Counted from the stretch's first letter, positions 1 to 8,763 are shown. The stretch: 64,000 nt of DNA from an uncultured Carboxylicivirga sp. (GCA_947491945.1 CANLLN010000010.1:62001-126000); one strand, 5' to 3'. Numbers and translations: made by a program. Notes: generated by a model not told the origin, from the sequence alone.

Positions 1-270
1 GAGATCTTCGCGCTTGAGGTAAATTTGCGCACCGCCCATTTTATCGGAGAGATTTTTGGCATGGAAAACCGGTGAAGGGCGACCTGTGTAGTGTTTTTGT
101 AAGTAATAAAGCTCTTCTTTAAATACAGGATCGTCCTTAATTTTTTCGTAGGCCTCAGTTATTTCCTTCATGATAGGCTCCAGCATGGGGGGCACAAAAC
201 AGCCTCCAAACTCACCGAAAAAACCTTCTTTGCTGGGCATTGCCGTACTGGCCAATAATAATTTATTCAT
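1..270 (-). CDS. trpB: Tryptophan synthase beta chain, 5' part only (gene runs off the left edge)
   Basis: The reverse strand reads 90 codons from an ATG at 270 with no stop before the window edge. The start of the protein contains GFFGEFGG, then YTGRPSPVF and YLKREDL, which match the N-terminal region of TrpB; the last motif lies just before the expected PLP-binding lysine, which is outside the window. TrpB condenses indole with serine to make tryptophan in the cytoplasm. It lies directly downstream of a trp leader peptide and intrinsic terminator (335-459), so it is probably the first gene of the trp operon, as in other Bacteroidota where trpB leads the operon. The remaining trp genes would lie to the left of the window. 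Confidence 0.93.
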   Translation of the reverse strand, partial: MNKLLLASTAMPSKEGFFGEFGGCFVPPMLEPIMKEITEAYEKIKDDPVFKEELYYLQKHYTGRPSPVFHAKNLSDKMGGAQIYLKREDL

Positions 271-334
271 GGTATTTCTTTTTCGACTTTAGCTTTAAGA
301 TAATAGCTATAAAGTCTTGGTTTATAATATGTAT

Positions 335-372
335 AAAAACAAAAAGCCGCAGGAGGAACTCCCACGGCTTTT
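335..372 (-). terminator. trp attenuator terminator hairpin
   Basis: On the minus strand the RNA folds as AAAAGCCG-UGGGAG, loop UUC, CUCCUG-CGGCUUUU: 14 base pairs (two wobbles) with a 3-nt loop, followed by TTTTTGTTTTT. It begins about 21 nt after the leader-peptide stop codon and lies 65 nt before trpB. An alternative pairing exists: AGGTGGAAC in the leader (399-407) with GTTCCTCCT (351-359), eight pairs and one U-U mismatch, which would occupy the terminator loop and 3' arm. This is the terminator/antiterminator switch expected for translation-coupled attenuation. Confidence 0.88.
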
Positions 373-393
373 GTTTAATTTTATTGCATCAAC

Positions 394-459
394 CTATTGT
401 TCCACCTTATCAAAAGTAGAGCATAGCCACCAATAATTATGTAACAGTTGATTTGTCAT
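394..459 (-). CDS. trpL: trp operon leader peptide (21 aa, tandem Trp codons)
   Basis: A 21-codon ORF on the minus strand, start ATG at 459, stop TAG at 394-396. The peptide reads MTNQLLHNYWWLCSTFDKVE-Q, with adjacent Trp codons at positions 10 and 11. It lies between a good promoter (478-508) and an intrinsic terminator upstream of trpB. Inferred mechanism: when charged tRNA-Trp is scarce the ribosome stalls at codons 10-11 and leaves the AGGTGGAAC segment (within codons 18-20) free to form the antiterminator; when Trp is plentiful the ribosome reaches the stop, covers that segment and termination follows. The layout resembles the Bacteroid-trp RNA motif described for this phylum, as far as I recall it. 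Confidence 0.87.
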   Translation of the reverse strand: MTNQLLHNYWWLCSTFDKVEQ

Positions 460-477
460 TTTTTGTTTTTCTGATTG

Positions 478-508
478 CAATTATAATCAAATGATTTGTT
501 TGTGCAAA
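478..508 (-). promoter_or_regulatory. Promoter of the trp leader (Bacteroidota-type -33/-7)
   Basis: On the minus strand TTTG (505-508) is followed after exactly 19 nt by TATAATTG (478-485). This fits the TTTG-N19-TAnnTTTG consensus of the Bacteroidota housekeeping sigma factor with one mismatch in the -7 box. Transcription would start near 471, giving a short 5' leader before the trpL start at 459. Confidence 0.7.
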
Positions 509-518
509 AAAATCAGGC

Positions 519-1919
519 TTATTTTATTTTTATCACATAAAGCTGACCATGCCTAAAGCGGGTTATTTTTACAGGTGTACCCTTTTCGATAAAACCTGCT
601 TCGGCCACAGCATCATACTGCTCATCTTCCACGGTAATCTTACCCGACGGGCGCAGCGAAGTGAAAGCCACTGCTTCCTGCCCTACCAAATTCCCCATCG
701 ATGCCTCTACACCAATATAGCCCAGCTCTACGTTCTCCTGGGTCTGCAGGGCTATCTTCGCCCCAAAGGTAGATGAAGAAAGCAACTTCTTACTCAGATA
801 AATAATGGCCAGTAAAGAGCCAAATAGTCCGGATAAGACGATGCCCAATGCTTCCAATAACTTGCTGAAGCCCACCCCATCAAAGTTAAACAGATCGTTA
901 TCCAGCAGACTAAGAGTTAAGCCGCCCACTACCAGCACAATACCGGAAAAACCGGCTACACCAAAACCGGGTATCACAAATACTTCGAGGCCAATAAGCA
1001 CAAGACCAATGATGAAAATAACAATCTCCCAATTGGCAGCTAAACCATCGATATAAAGCGGCGAAAAATACAACACGGCGGCAATGGCGGCTGCCAGCAA
1101 TGGAAAACCGACACCGGGCGTTTGCAGCTCAAAATAAATACCGCCCATTATCACTAAAATTAAAATCCCCTGCAGAATAGGACTGGTCAAAAAGCCTTTT
1201 AATCCATCGTAAAAAGAAGGTTTAAAAGTCGTTATTTCATAGTCATAGACCTGCAGCTGCTGCAACACCTCATCAATGTTATTGGCCTGCCCCTCACAGA
1301 AACCATGCTCAATAGCTTCCAATGTGGTAAAAGTGAGAATCTTGCCGGTATCCACCACATTTTCAATATAGATACTTTCATCTACCATGGCCTCGGCAAT
1401 GTGCGGGTCGCGTCGCCACACATAGGTAGTATCCTTACCTGTCACAACGGTATCCTTACCGTGCGCCTCGGCAGTAGCGCGGATGGTCGAGCGCATATAG
1501 GACTGGTATTTATCCGGCATCTTCTCACCGCTTTGGTTGACCACGGTAGCGGCTCCGATGTTGGCACCCGGCCGCATATAGATGCTGTCGCAGGCAATGG
1601 AGATAAGGGCACCGGCCGATGCCGCATTGTTATCGATAAACACATGCACCGGAATATGGCTATTTAGTATTTTTGTACGTATAGAATCGGCAAACACCAC
1701 CTGCCCGCCATAGGTATTCATGTGCAGCAGAATCATATCAGCCTGCATGGCTTCAGCTTCGGCAAAGGCCTCCTGGGTGTGTATCCATGAGGTGCTGCCA
1801 ATCTCCCGGAATATTTTGTAGGTATATACCTGGGTTTTGACACTGTCGGCGGGTTGTGCCCAGGCAATCAGACCCATAAGGAAGAACAAACAAATGCTGA
1901 AAATGTGTTTTTGATTCAT
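519..1919 (-). CDS. NfeD-family membrane-bound serine protease (ClpP class)
   Basis: A 466-aa protein with an N-terminal signal peptide (cleavage near AWA-Q, residue 21). Residues about 30-210 are a ClpP/crotonase-like protease domain: MNTYGGQV, then NNAASAGALI with the probable nucleophile Ser101, and a downstream lysine (Lys133 or Lys137) as the likely general base of a Ser-Lys dyad. Residues about 240-380 hold several hydrophobic membrane segments, and the C-terminus (about 395-466) is a soluble OB-fold NfeD domain. This is the long NfeD1b architecture, whose archaeal relative PH1510 cleaves stomatin. No stomatin/SPFH gene is adjacent here. It follows the tag gene by 40 bp on the same strand and may be cotranscribed with it. 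The physiological substrate is unknown. Confidence 0.88.
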   Translation of the reverse strand: MNQKHIFSICLFFLMGLIAWAQPADSVKTQVYTYKIFREIGSTSWIHTQEAFAEAEAMQADMILLHMNTYGGQVVFADSIRTKILNSHIPVHVFIDNNAASAGALISIACDSIYMRPGANIGAATVVNQSGEKMPDKYQSYMRSTIRATAEAHGKDTVVTGKDTTYVWRRDPHIAEAMVDESIYIENVVDTGKILTFTTLEAIEHGFCEGQANNIDEVLQQLQVYDYEITTFKPSFYDGLKGFLTSPILQGILILVIMGGIYFELQTPGVGFPLLAAAIAAVLYFSPLYIDGLAANWEIVIFIIGLVLIGLEVFVIPGFGVAGFSGIVLVVGGLTLSLLDNDLFNFDGVGFSKLLEALGIVLSGLFGSLLAIIYLSKKLLSSSTFGAKIALQTQENVELGYIGVEASMGNLVGQEAVAFTSLRPSGKITVEDEQYDAVAEAGFIEKGTPVKITRFRHGQLYVIKIK

Positions 1920-1959
1920 AGTGCATAGCGTTAGAATAGATGCTTAAAAATAACAAGAT

Positions 1960-2529
1960 TTATGCATTCAGCAATTCATTATATCGATAACAAGTAACAA
2001 TGTGATCGTTTATGACTCCAATGGCCTGTAAAAAGGCATAACAAATGGTGGTACCAACGAATTTAAATCCATCCTGCTTCATACGCTTGCTCATGGCATC
2101 TGAAATGGCCGAAGTGGCGGGAATATCCGATTCGTGCTCCCAGGCATTTGTTATTGTTTTGTAATGAGTGAATTGCCAGATGTAGCGGTCAAAGGAACCA
2201 TGCTTTTCTTTCAGAGCCAGGTAGACTTTGGCATTATGTATGGCCGCCCTTATTTTTAATTGATTACGCACAATATTGGGATTTTGTAATAATTGGGTGA
2301 CCTTTTCGTCGTTATATTCAGCTATTTTGCTTGCATCAAAGCCATCAAAAGCATCGCGGAAGGCCTGACGTTTATTGAGTATGGTTGACCAGCTTAATCC
2401 AGCCTGAAACCCCTCCAGAGTTAGAAATTCGAATAATTGCTGATCATCGTGCAAAGGTACTCCCCATTCCTCATCGTGGTAAGCCCGGTATAAATCCGAG
2501 CTCTCGCACCAACTACATCTTTTCTTCAT
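1960..2529 (-). CDS. tag: DNA-3-methyladenine glycosylase I
   Basis: A 189-aa protein when read from the ATG at 2529; an in-frame ATG at 2562 would add 11 atypical residues, so the shorter start is chosen. Residues 4-23 read KRCSWCES...YHDEEWG, and LEGFQAGLSW follows with the catalytic-region Glu39. The four zinc ligands of E. coli Tag (Cys4, His17, His175, Cys179) match Cys5, His18, His176 and Cys180. Tag excises 3-methyladenine from alkylated DNA as the first step of base excision repair. It lies in a minus-strand series with the M48 lipoprotein upstream and NfeD downstream; a hairpin at 2562-2599 partly separates it from the former. Confidence 0.95.
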   Translation of the reverse strand: MKKRCSWCESSDLYRAYHDEEWGVPLHDDQQLFEFLTLEGFQAGLSWSTILNKRQAFRDAFDGFDASKIAEYNDEKVTQLLQNPNIVRNQLKIRAAIHNAKVYLALKEKHGSFDRYIWQFTHYKTITNAWEHESDIPATSAISDAMSKRMKQDGFKFVGTTICYAFLQAIGVINDHIVTCYRYNELLNA

Positions 2530-2561
2530 AAATGCTGTTTTTAATAGGTTATTATAACACA

Positions 2562-2599
2562 AAAGGGTCTTCCACAGCCATTAGCCATGCAGACCCTTT
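2562..2599 (-). terminator. Intrinsic terminator after the M48 lipoprotease gene
   Basis: On the minus strand AAAGGGTCT (2591-2599) pairs with AGACCCTTT (2562-2570), nine base pairs, and is followed by TGTGTTATAAT. The inner part of the loop can pair further (GGCTAATGGCT region). It lies about 20 nt after the stop of the M48 gene and 30 nt before tag. The U-tract is weak, so termination may be partial. Confidence 0.55.
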
Positions 2600-2620
2600 G
2601 CCACTGCTTTATCCGTTGAA

Positions 2621-3433
2621 CTATTTTTTATAGTACTTTAAAGCCTCGGGCATAGCAGCCTTTAGATTTTTAATGCGGGTTTCATCGGCAGGGTGCGTGC
2701 TTAGGAACTCCGGTGGCTTTTGCCCGCCATTCGCTGCCATCCGCTCCCAGAAAGGCACGGCTGCCTGCGGATTATAACCGGCCATGGCCATAAATATCAA
2801 ACCCATTTTATCGGCTTCATTTTCATGGGTGCGCGAGTATGGCAACATAAAACCCACCTGCGTTCCGACCCCAAAGACCGCCATGTAAAGCGCTTTGGTC
2901 TCCTCCGGCTTTTCATTGAGGGCAACCGAAAGGGCTGCGCCGCCCATCTGAACGCCCATCTGATGGCTCATCCGCTCATTACCGTGTTTGGCTACCGCAT
3001 GGGCAATCTCGTGCCCCATCACCACGGCCAGGCCCTCTTCGTTTTTGGTATAGGGCAGAATACCGGTGTAAAACACCACCTTACCCCCCGGCATGCACCA
3101 GGCATTGGGTACATCTTCGTCAATCAGGTTAAACTCCCAGGCAAAATCCTTAATATGACTGCTATGGCCATGGGCCTTCATGTATTCCTCCACGGCCGCC
3201 GCAATGCGCTTGCCAACCCGCTTAACCATGGCGGTTTCGGCCTGATTGGTCGATAATTTATGCTCTTTTAAAAACTGATCGTATTGACTAAAGCTCATGG
3301 CCATCATTTCGGAATCCGGCATCAGATTCAGCTGCTTACGCCCGGTTATGGGCACGGTAGAACAAGCTACAAGCAGGGGCACAATCAGCAAGGCACTCCA
3401 CATTAAAGCCTTGTTTTTAAATAATCGTCTCAT
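2621..3433 (-). CDS. M48-family zinc metalloprotease, lipoprotein
   Basis: Read from the ATG at 3433 this is 270 aa and begins with a lipoprotein signal peptide ending LLVAC, lipidated Cys24. The earlier in-frame ATG at 3505 would put 24 residues before the signal peptide and is rejected. The M48 zinc motif HEIAH is at residues 141-145, and a third ligand glutamate lies in HENEADKMG downstream. STHPADETR near the C-terminus is also typical of the family (LoiP/YcaL/BepA-like). Such proteases degrade or quality-control envelope proteins. The protein should be anchored to the outer-membrane inner leaflet or the periplasmic membrane face; no substrate can be read from the context. Confidence 0.92.
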   Translation of the reverse strand: MRRLFKNKALMWSALLIVPLLVACSTVPITGRKQLNLMPDSEMMAMSFSQYDQFLKEHKLSTNQAETAMVKRVGKRIAAAVEEYMKAHGHSSHIKDFAWEFNLIDEDVPNAWCMPGGKVVFYTGILPYTKNEEGLAVVMGHEIAHAVAKHGNERMSHQMGVQMGGAALSVALNEKPEETKALYMAVFGVGTQVGFMLPYSRTHENEADKMGLIFMAMAGYNPQAAVPFWERMAANGGQKPPEFLSTHPADETRIKNLKAAMPEALKYYKK

Positions 3434-3544
3434 CGCTTTATCGTTTAAATTTAGATGTATAGTGTGATAAATTTGCTTTAAAATTAAGCGAGAAAAACTA
3501 AACATGCCTTATTGGGAGGTAATTTTTATCTGGTTATTACAAAA

Positions 3545-3583
3545 TTAAAAAGGGTAAACATGCCTAAACAGACACATTTACCC
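3545..3583 (-). terminator. Intrinsic terminator after the CoADR fusion gene
   Basis: On the minus strand GGGTAAA (3577-3583) pairs with TTTACCC (3552-3558) and is followed by TTTTTAATTTT. It starts 23 nt after the stop of the 821-aa fusion gene, and separates it from the M48 gene. Confidence 0.65.
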
Positions 3584-3605
3584 CCTAATAATAAAACCGT
3601 TATTT

Positions 3606-6071
3606 TTAAATAAACAGGTTCACATTAGCCTGTTCGGCTTCTTCGAGGTAATTAGCTACCCCGCCAATGTTAACCCCGTCGATCAGCTCTTCTTGCTTCA
3701 CCCCCATAACGTCCATACTCATCTGACAGGCGATGAGGTTAATACCCGCATCCACTGCGTTTTGAATCATCACGTCAATCGAATCCACCTTCTTACTCTT
3801 CATGCGCATCTTCATCATTTTAGCACCCATACCGCCCATGTTCATGTTCGACAGTTTCAGGTCGCCGCTGTGTTTGGGCATCATCAGCTCAAACATCTTA
3901 TCCATAAAGCCCTTTTTAAGCTTAGGCTTATTGGGCTTTTTAATCACATTTAAGCCCCAGAAGGTAAAAAACATGGTGACCTTTTTTCCCATGGCTGCCG
4001 CCCCGTTGGCAATCACAAAAGAGGCCAGTGTGCGGTCCATGTCGTCGCTAAATACAATCAGGGTTTTGTTATCGCCTTTGCCCTGCACCGAGAACCCCTC
4101 CTTCAGCACATCGTTTTTGCGGATAAGCGCCGTAATTTCACCGTTGGCCTTCTCGCGTTTTACCAATTCGTTACCCGTAACCTTACACCACGACTCCACA
4201 TCTTTGTAAAAGCCCGGATCGTTGGCTTTGATCATCAGCTCCCCTTGGGTAGGTAACTTATCCATTTCGGATTTTAATTTCATTACCGGACCAGGACACT
4301 GCAAACCGCAGGCATCTACCTGCAATGCCGCTGTTTTTATCACTTGCTTTGTTTCTGTTTTATTTTCAGCCATGAGTTCTGTACTATCTGTTAACTGGAT
4401 TCTGTTATCCTGGGCTTGCACGGCATTACGATACACCTTTAATCCACCCGATAAATTATACACGTCGGTATAGCCATTCTGACGCAGGATTTGAGCGGCA
4501 AGATAGCCCCTTAAACCTACCCCGCAATACAAACACACCTTTTTATCCTTTGGTATCCGGTGCATGTTGTCGCGAACGGTATCAATTGGAATGTTAATAG
4601 CGCCCTCCAACGCTCCCAAGGCAAACTCATCGGCTGTGCGGGTATCAATTAATACCATCTGCTCCCGGTCCATTTCATCCAACTCGTATGGCGACAATGG
4701 CTTAAACAGTCCCCGGATAATATTTTCGGCGTTAAAACCAGCTTGATTAACCGGGTCTTTTGCTGAACTGTAAGGGGGTGCATAAGCATGCTCAACCTCT
4801 TGCAGGTCATAAATGGTACCCTCATTTTTAATAATAGTAGCCAGAATATCCAGGCGCTTATCCACGCCTTTGTAACCCACAATTTGCCCACCGTATAAAC
4901 GACCTGTTTTCGGGCAAAATGATATTTTAGTGGTAAGCTGCATGGCACCGGGGTAATAACCGGCATGCGATCCATTATTGACAATGGTAGAAGCAAACTC
5001 AATACCGGCCGCCTTTAAACTCTTGTCTGCCAAACCAGTGATACCGGCTGTTAAATCAAATACTTTAGCAATGGCGGTTCCGATTGAGCCCTTATAGGTT
5101 TTGGTGTGCCCATACGTGAGGTTATCGGCCAGGATGCGCCCCTGCTTATTGGCTGGACCGGCCAAAAAGGCTAGGCTTGGTTTAGCTGATATGGGGTGCG
5201 GAAATTCAATGCTATCGCCTACGGCATAAATATCATCCTGCGACGTTTGTAAATACTCATTTACCCAAACACCGCCGGTTTCACCAATCTTCAAACCGGC
5301 TTCCTTTGCCAGTCGCGCATCGGGCCGCACACCAATGGATAAGATCACAAAGTCGGCCGACAAAACTTCACCATCGGCCAGGCATACGTCTATGGCACCT
5401 GCTGGTGTTGATTGAAATGTTTGCACCGCGTTATTCAGGTACAGACCCACGTTATTTTCTTTAAAATGCTGATGCAAGCTGGCAGCCATCTCCGGGTCAA
5501 GCATATTCATCACCTGCGGCGCCGCTTCCACCACACTGACATTTAAGCCGCGTTGGTGTAAATTCTCAGCCATTTCCAAACCGATAAAACCAGCGCCTAC
5601 CACAACAGCTGTTGCTGGCTTTTGATCATCTACAAAGGCTTTTATTTTATCGGTATCTTCTACGTTTCGTAGCGTAAATATATTGGGATGGTTAATGCCT
5701 TCGATGGGCGGAACAACCGGCATGGCTCCCGGCGAAAGTATCAGTTTATCGTACGTCAGATCGTATTTTTCGCCACTTTCGAGGTTATGCACCTGCACCT
5801 TTTTTTCGGCTGGCGCAATGCTGGTTACTTCTGAATGAATGCGGATATCGATATTAAACCAGGCATTAAAGCTTTCGGGTGTCTGCACTATTAGCTGATT
5901 GCGGTCCTTAATTACACCGCCAATGTAATACGGTAAGCCACAATTGGCATAGGAAATATGCGGTCCTTTTTCAAGCATAATGATTTTAGCCTTTTCGTCA
6001 ACCCGGCGTAAACGCGCTGCTGTGGTGGCCCCTCCTGCCACACCCCCAACAATTACATAAACTTTACTCAT
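3606..6071 (-). CDS. CoA-disulfide reductase / rhodanese / TusA / DsrE four-domain fusion
   Basis: An 821-aa cytoplasmic protein of four sulfur-handling domains. Residues 1-455 are a FAD/NAD(P) disulfide reductase of the CoADR type: dinucleotide motifs near residues 6-20 and 157-165, redox Cys44 in SYANCGLPY, and the terminal YAPPYSSAKDP signature (430-440). Residues 460-548 are a rhodanese domain with active-site loop CGVGLR (Cys516). Residues 583-652 are a TusA/SirA domain with DACGLQCPGP (Cys592). Residues 668-821 are a DsrE/DsrF/DrsH-like domain. Known members of this family reduce CoA-persulfides or polysulfide; the attached domains are sulfur carriers. Inference: one chain receives, relays and reduces sulfane sulfur. 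A terminator follows it and it looks monocistronic. An upstream AT-rich direct repeat (6119-6142) may bind a regulator. Confidence 0.92.
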   Translation of the reverse strand: MSKVYVIVGGVAGGATTAARLRRVDEKAKIIMLEKGPHISYANCGLPYYIGGVIKDRNQLIVQTPESFNAWFNIDIRIHSEVTSIAPAEKKVQVHNLESGEKYDLTYDKLILSPGAMPVVPPIEGINHPNIFTLRNVEDTDKIKAFVDDQKPATAVVVGAGFIGLEMAENLHQRGLNVSVVEAAPQVMNMLDPEMAASLHQHFKENNVGLYLNNAVQTFQSTPAGAIDVCLADGEVLSADFVILSIGVRPDARLAKEAGLKIGETGGVWVNEYLQTSQDDIYAVGDSIEFPHPISAKPSLAFLAGPANKQGRILADNLTYGHTKTYKGSIGTAIAKVFDLTAGITGLADKSLKAAGIEFASTIVNNGSHAGYYPGAMQLTTKISFCPKTGRLYGGQIVGYKGVDKRLDILATIIKNEGTIYDLQEVEHAYAPPYSSAKDPVNQAGFNAENIIRGLFKPLSPYELDEMDREQMVLIDTRTADEFALGALEGAINIPIDTVRDNMHRIPKDKKVCLYCGVGLRGYLAAQILRQNGYTDVYNLSGGLKVYRNAVQAQDNRIQLTDSTELMAENKTETKQVIKTAALQVDACGLQCPGPVMKLKSEMDKLPTQGELMIKANDPGFYKDVESWCKVTGNELVKREKANGEITALIRKNDVLKEGFSVQGKGDNKTLIVFSDDMDRTLASFVIANGAAAMGKKVTMFFTFWGLNVIKKPNKPKLKKGFMDKMFELMMPKHSGDLKLSNMNMGGMGAKMMKMRMKSKKVDSIDVMIQNAVDAGINLIACQMSMDVMGVKQEELIDGVNIGGVANYLEEAEQANVNLFI

Positions 6072-6118
6072 CCTTTTATTGAAATTTTTCAGTATTGATG
6101 GGCAAAGAAACTAAAAGT

Positions 6119-6143
6119 CCATATATCTGCATATCCATATATG
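6119..6143 (-). promoter_or_regulatory. Direct-repeat element upstream of the CoADR fusion
   Basis: CCATATAT occurs twice, at 6119-6126 and 6135-6142, a 16-bp period, with CATAT between the copies. The element lies 48-72 nt before the start codon of the CoADR fusion, where an operator would be expected. No regulator gene is adjacent. The low complexity of the sequence makes chance plausible. Confidence 0.3.
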
Positions 6144-6322
6144 TATAAAAAATGTTAATCCCTTCCTAATATTTACTTATCCCCTTCGCAATCAACACTT
6201 AACTATTTATGAGTTACCCACGCTTCGTGCCAACTACAGAATCCTTGGTAAAGAATCCCAATTCCGGAAGCCATTAATGCAAACTATTCCTATTTTTGAA
6301 CACACTTTACAGACACAAAATA

Positions 6323-7222
6323 ATGATGAATTCCGTACTAAAAAGTCATGCCAAACTCCATTTTGTGGTATTGCTCTATGGCTTTACCGCCATATTAGGC
6401 AAACTAATTACGCTACCGGCCTCCCAACTCGTATGGTACCGTATGTGCATTGCTTTTTTGGCCCTGGGTGGATTTCTTTGGTACAAAAAGATACCGCTTC
6501 AGATTGGACGAAAAAGCATCATGCAACTAGTTGGTGTTGGGCTGATTGTGGCCCTCCACTGGATTACCTTTTTTCATGCCGTTAAAATAGCCAATGTGTC
6601 TGTCACGCTGGGATGTATGGCATCTACTACTTTATTTGCCAGCTTTTTAGAACCACTTATCTTTCGCAAACCTATAAAATGGATCGAAGTTTTGCTGGGC
6701 CTTCTTATAATTGGTGGGCTTTACCTTATTTTTCAATTCGAATTACACTATTGGAAAGGCATCTTAACTGCCTTATTATCGGCTTTCCTGGCCGGTTTAT
6801 TTACCGTATTAAATAAAATTTTTATCCATAAGCATCATCCGGTAACCATTAGTTTTATTGAGATGGGCAGTGGCTTTATGGGTATTACTGTTTTCCTGTT
6901 AGTTAGCAATACACTTCCCGGCCAGTTACTGATGCCAAGCGCTACCGACCTTTTTTATGTGGCTATCCTGGCTATTGTTTGTACGGCCTATGCCTTTGTG
7001 GTTGCCGTGGATGTTATGAAGCTTCTATCGGCCTACACGGTGGTTTTAGCCATTAATATGGAACCGGTTTATGGCATCCTCCTGGCCTTCGCCATTTTTG
7101 GGCAAAGCGAATTTATGTCAGCCGGTTTTTATTTGGGGACGCTGGTTATTTTAACAGCAGTATTTCTACACCCGGTACTTTTAAGACTACAAAGCCGACG
7201 AACTAAAACAAATCGACGCTGA
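6323..7222 (+). CDS. EamA/DMT-family transporter (probable metabolite exporter)
   Basis: A 299-aa membrane protein with ten hydrophobic segments arranged as two EamA halves (first about residues 10-135, second about 145-290). The start ATG at 6323 is chosen over a TTG at 6296 because that TTG lies inside a TAnnTTTG promoter box (6291-6298) and would lengthen the N-terminus without gain. A second ATG follows immediately at 6326. Members of the drug/metabolite transporter superfamily mostly export small metabolites or amino acids across the inner membrane; the substrate here cannot be deduced. The next gene on the same strand begins 122 bp downstream. Confidence 0.88.
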   Translation: MMNSVLKSHAKLHFVVLLYGFTAILGKLITLPASQLVWYRMCIAFLALGGFLWYKKIPLQIGRKSIMQLVGVGLIVALHWITFFHAVKIANVSVTLGCMASTTLFASFLEPLIFRKPIKWIEVLLGLLIIGGLYLIFQFELHYWKGILTALLSAFLAGLFTVLNKIFIHKHHPVTISFIEMGSGFMGITVFLLVSNTLPGQLLMPSATDLFYVAILAIVCTAYAFVVAVDVMKLLSAYTVVLAINMEPVYGILLAFAIFGQSEFMSAGFYLGTLVILTAVFLHPVLLRLQSRRTKTNRR

Positions 7223-7344
7223 TTTCCGGCAGGACGCTAACCCTGCCAAAACGAAAAATCGGCCATCACTAAAAAAGGCTACAGAAAAACCCAAAGCTGC
7301 CTGCGGGATACAGAACATTTAAGCGCGTTATTGTTTATACAAGT

Positions 7345-8763
7345 ATGCGAATTTTATTAACAGGTGCCACGGGCTATATTGGTAAACGCCTACTGCCGGC
7401 TCTGATACAAAAAGGATATCAGGTCATTTGCCTGGTACGCGACCGGCAACGTTTTCATGCACCGGCTGCCTACCAACCTTATCTGACTGTTCTCGAAGCG
7501 GATTTAACACGGGCTGAAAGCCTGAAACAAATTCCGACAGACATTGATGCAGCCTATTACCTGGTTCATTCTATGGCAACCGATAGAAATTACGGAGAAA
7601 CCGAAAAAGAGTCGGCCAGGCACTTTAGAATAGCCATGCAAAACACACAGGTGCAACAGGTTATTTACCTGAGTGGCATTACTAACGAAGACCAACTATC
7701 GCCCCACTTGCAATCGCGTAGAAATGTAGAAATGGAATTAGCCAAGGGGCATTACGCTTTAACAACCTTACGAGCCGGTATTATCATTGGGTCGGGCAGT
7801 GCATCCTTTGAAATCATCCGCGACCTGGTAGAGAAACTCCCAATTATGGTGGCTCCCAAATGGTTAAACACACGCTGCCAGCCCATTGCCATTGCCGACG
7901 TCATTCGCATTTTAACCGGTGCTTTATTTAATAAGGCATGCTATCAGGCTAATTTTGATATTGGCGGACCCGATATTCTGAGCTACAAGCAAATGCTACT
8001 GGGCTATGCTTCCGTTCGTAACATGAAGCGTTACATTTATGTGATACCGGTTATGACGCCCCGCTTATCGTCGTACTGGCTCTATTTTATCACCGCCACC
8101 TCCTACAAGCTGGCCACCGCTCTGGTTGATAGCATGAAAGTTGAAGTAACCTGTCGTAATCAATACATTAACAATATTTTAAACATACAACCCTTAAGCT
8201 ATCAGCAGGCTTTGAAAGCGGCCTTTAGCGAGCTTAAGGATGCCCAGATATTATCCAGCTGGAAAGACACCCTGGTGAGCGGACAAAGCCAATTTCAACT
8301 ATCCGACTTTATTGAAGTGCCTACCTTTGGCTGCTATATCGATAAGAGACAAATGTCTGTAAATAACACCACTAACACTCTTGATCGCATTTGGCGTATT
8401 GGCGGTACAACGGGTTGGTATTATGGCGACTGGCTTTGGTTACTGCGTGGTTTTATTGATAAGTTATTTGGCGGTGTGGGCTTGCGCCGGGGACGGACTA
8501 ATATGGATGTAATACACGATGGCGATGTCATTGATTTTTGGCGTGTACTTTACGCCAATAAAGCAGAAGGCCGCCTGCTTTTATACGCCGAAATGAAATT
8601 ACCCGGCGAGGCCTGGCTCGAGTTTAAACTCATCGATCAAACATTAATTCAAACGGCTACTTTCCGACCCAAAGGTTTACTGGGAAGGCTGTACTGGCTA
8701 TCGGTTCTACCCTTTCATCATTTTATTTTTAACGGATTGATTAAAAAAATAGTAGGTAATTAA
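7345..8763 (+). CDS. NAD(P)-binding SDR protein with C-terminal DUF2867
   Basis: A 472-aa protein. Residues 1-300 are an atypical extended SDR/NmrA-type domain with the nucleotide motif GATGYIGKRL near the N-terminus and a conserved LVHSM segment. The C-terminal third (about 325-472), with FGCYIDKRQM, GGTTGWYYGDWLW and GLRRGR, is DUF2867. The combination is common in bacteria and often lies next to photolyase and related genes; here the photolyase gene follows 82 bp downstream on the same strand. Function is not established; a light- or oxidative-stress role is a guess from context. Confidence 0.85.
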   Translation: MRILLTGATGYIGKRLLPALIQKGYQVICLVRDRQRFHAPAAYQPYLTVLEADLTRAESLKQIPTDIDAAYYLVHSMATDRNYGETEKESARHFRIAMQNTQVQQVIYLSGITNEDQLSPHLQSRRNVEMELAKGHYALTTLRAGIIIGSGSASFEIIRDLVEKLPIMVAPKWLNTRCQPIAIADVIRILTGALFNKACYQANFDIGGPDILSYKQMLLGYASVRNMKRYIYVIPVMTPRLSSYWLYFITATSYKLATALVDSMKVEVTCRNQYINNILNIQPLSYQQALKAAFSELKDAQILSSWKDTLVSGQSQFQLSDFIEVPTFGCYIDKRQMSVNNTTNTLDRIWRIGGTTGWYYGDWLWLLRGFIDKLFGGVGLRRGRTNMDVIHDGDVIDFWRVLYANKAEGRLLLYAEMKLPGEAWLEFKLIDQTLIQTATFRPKGLLGRLYWLSVLPFHHFIFNGLIKKIVGN

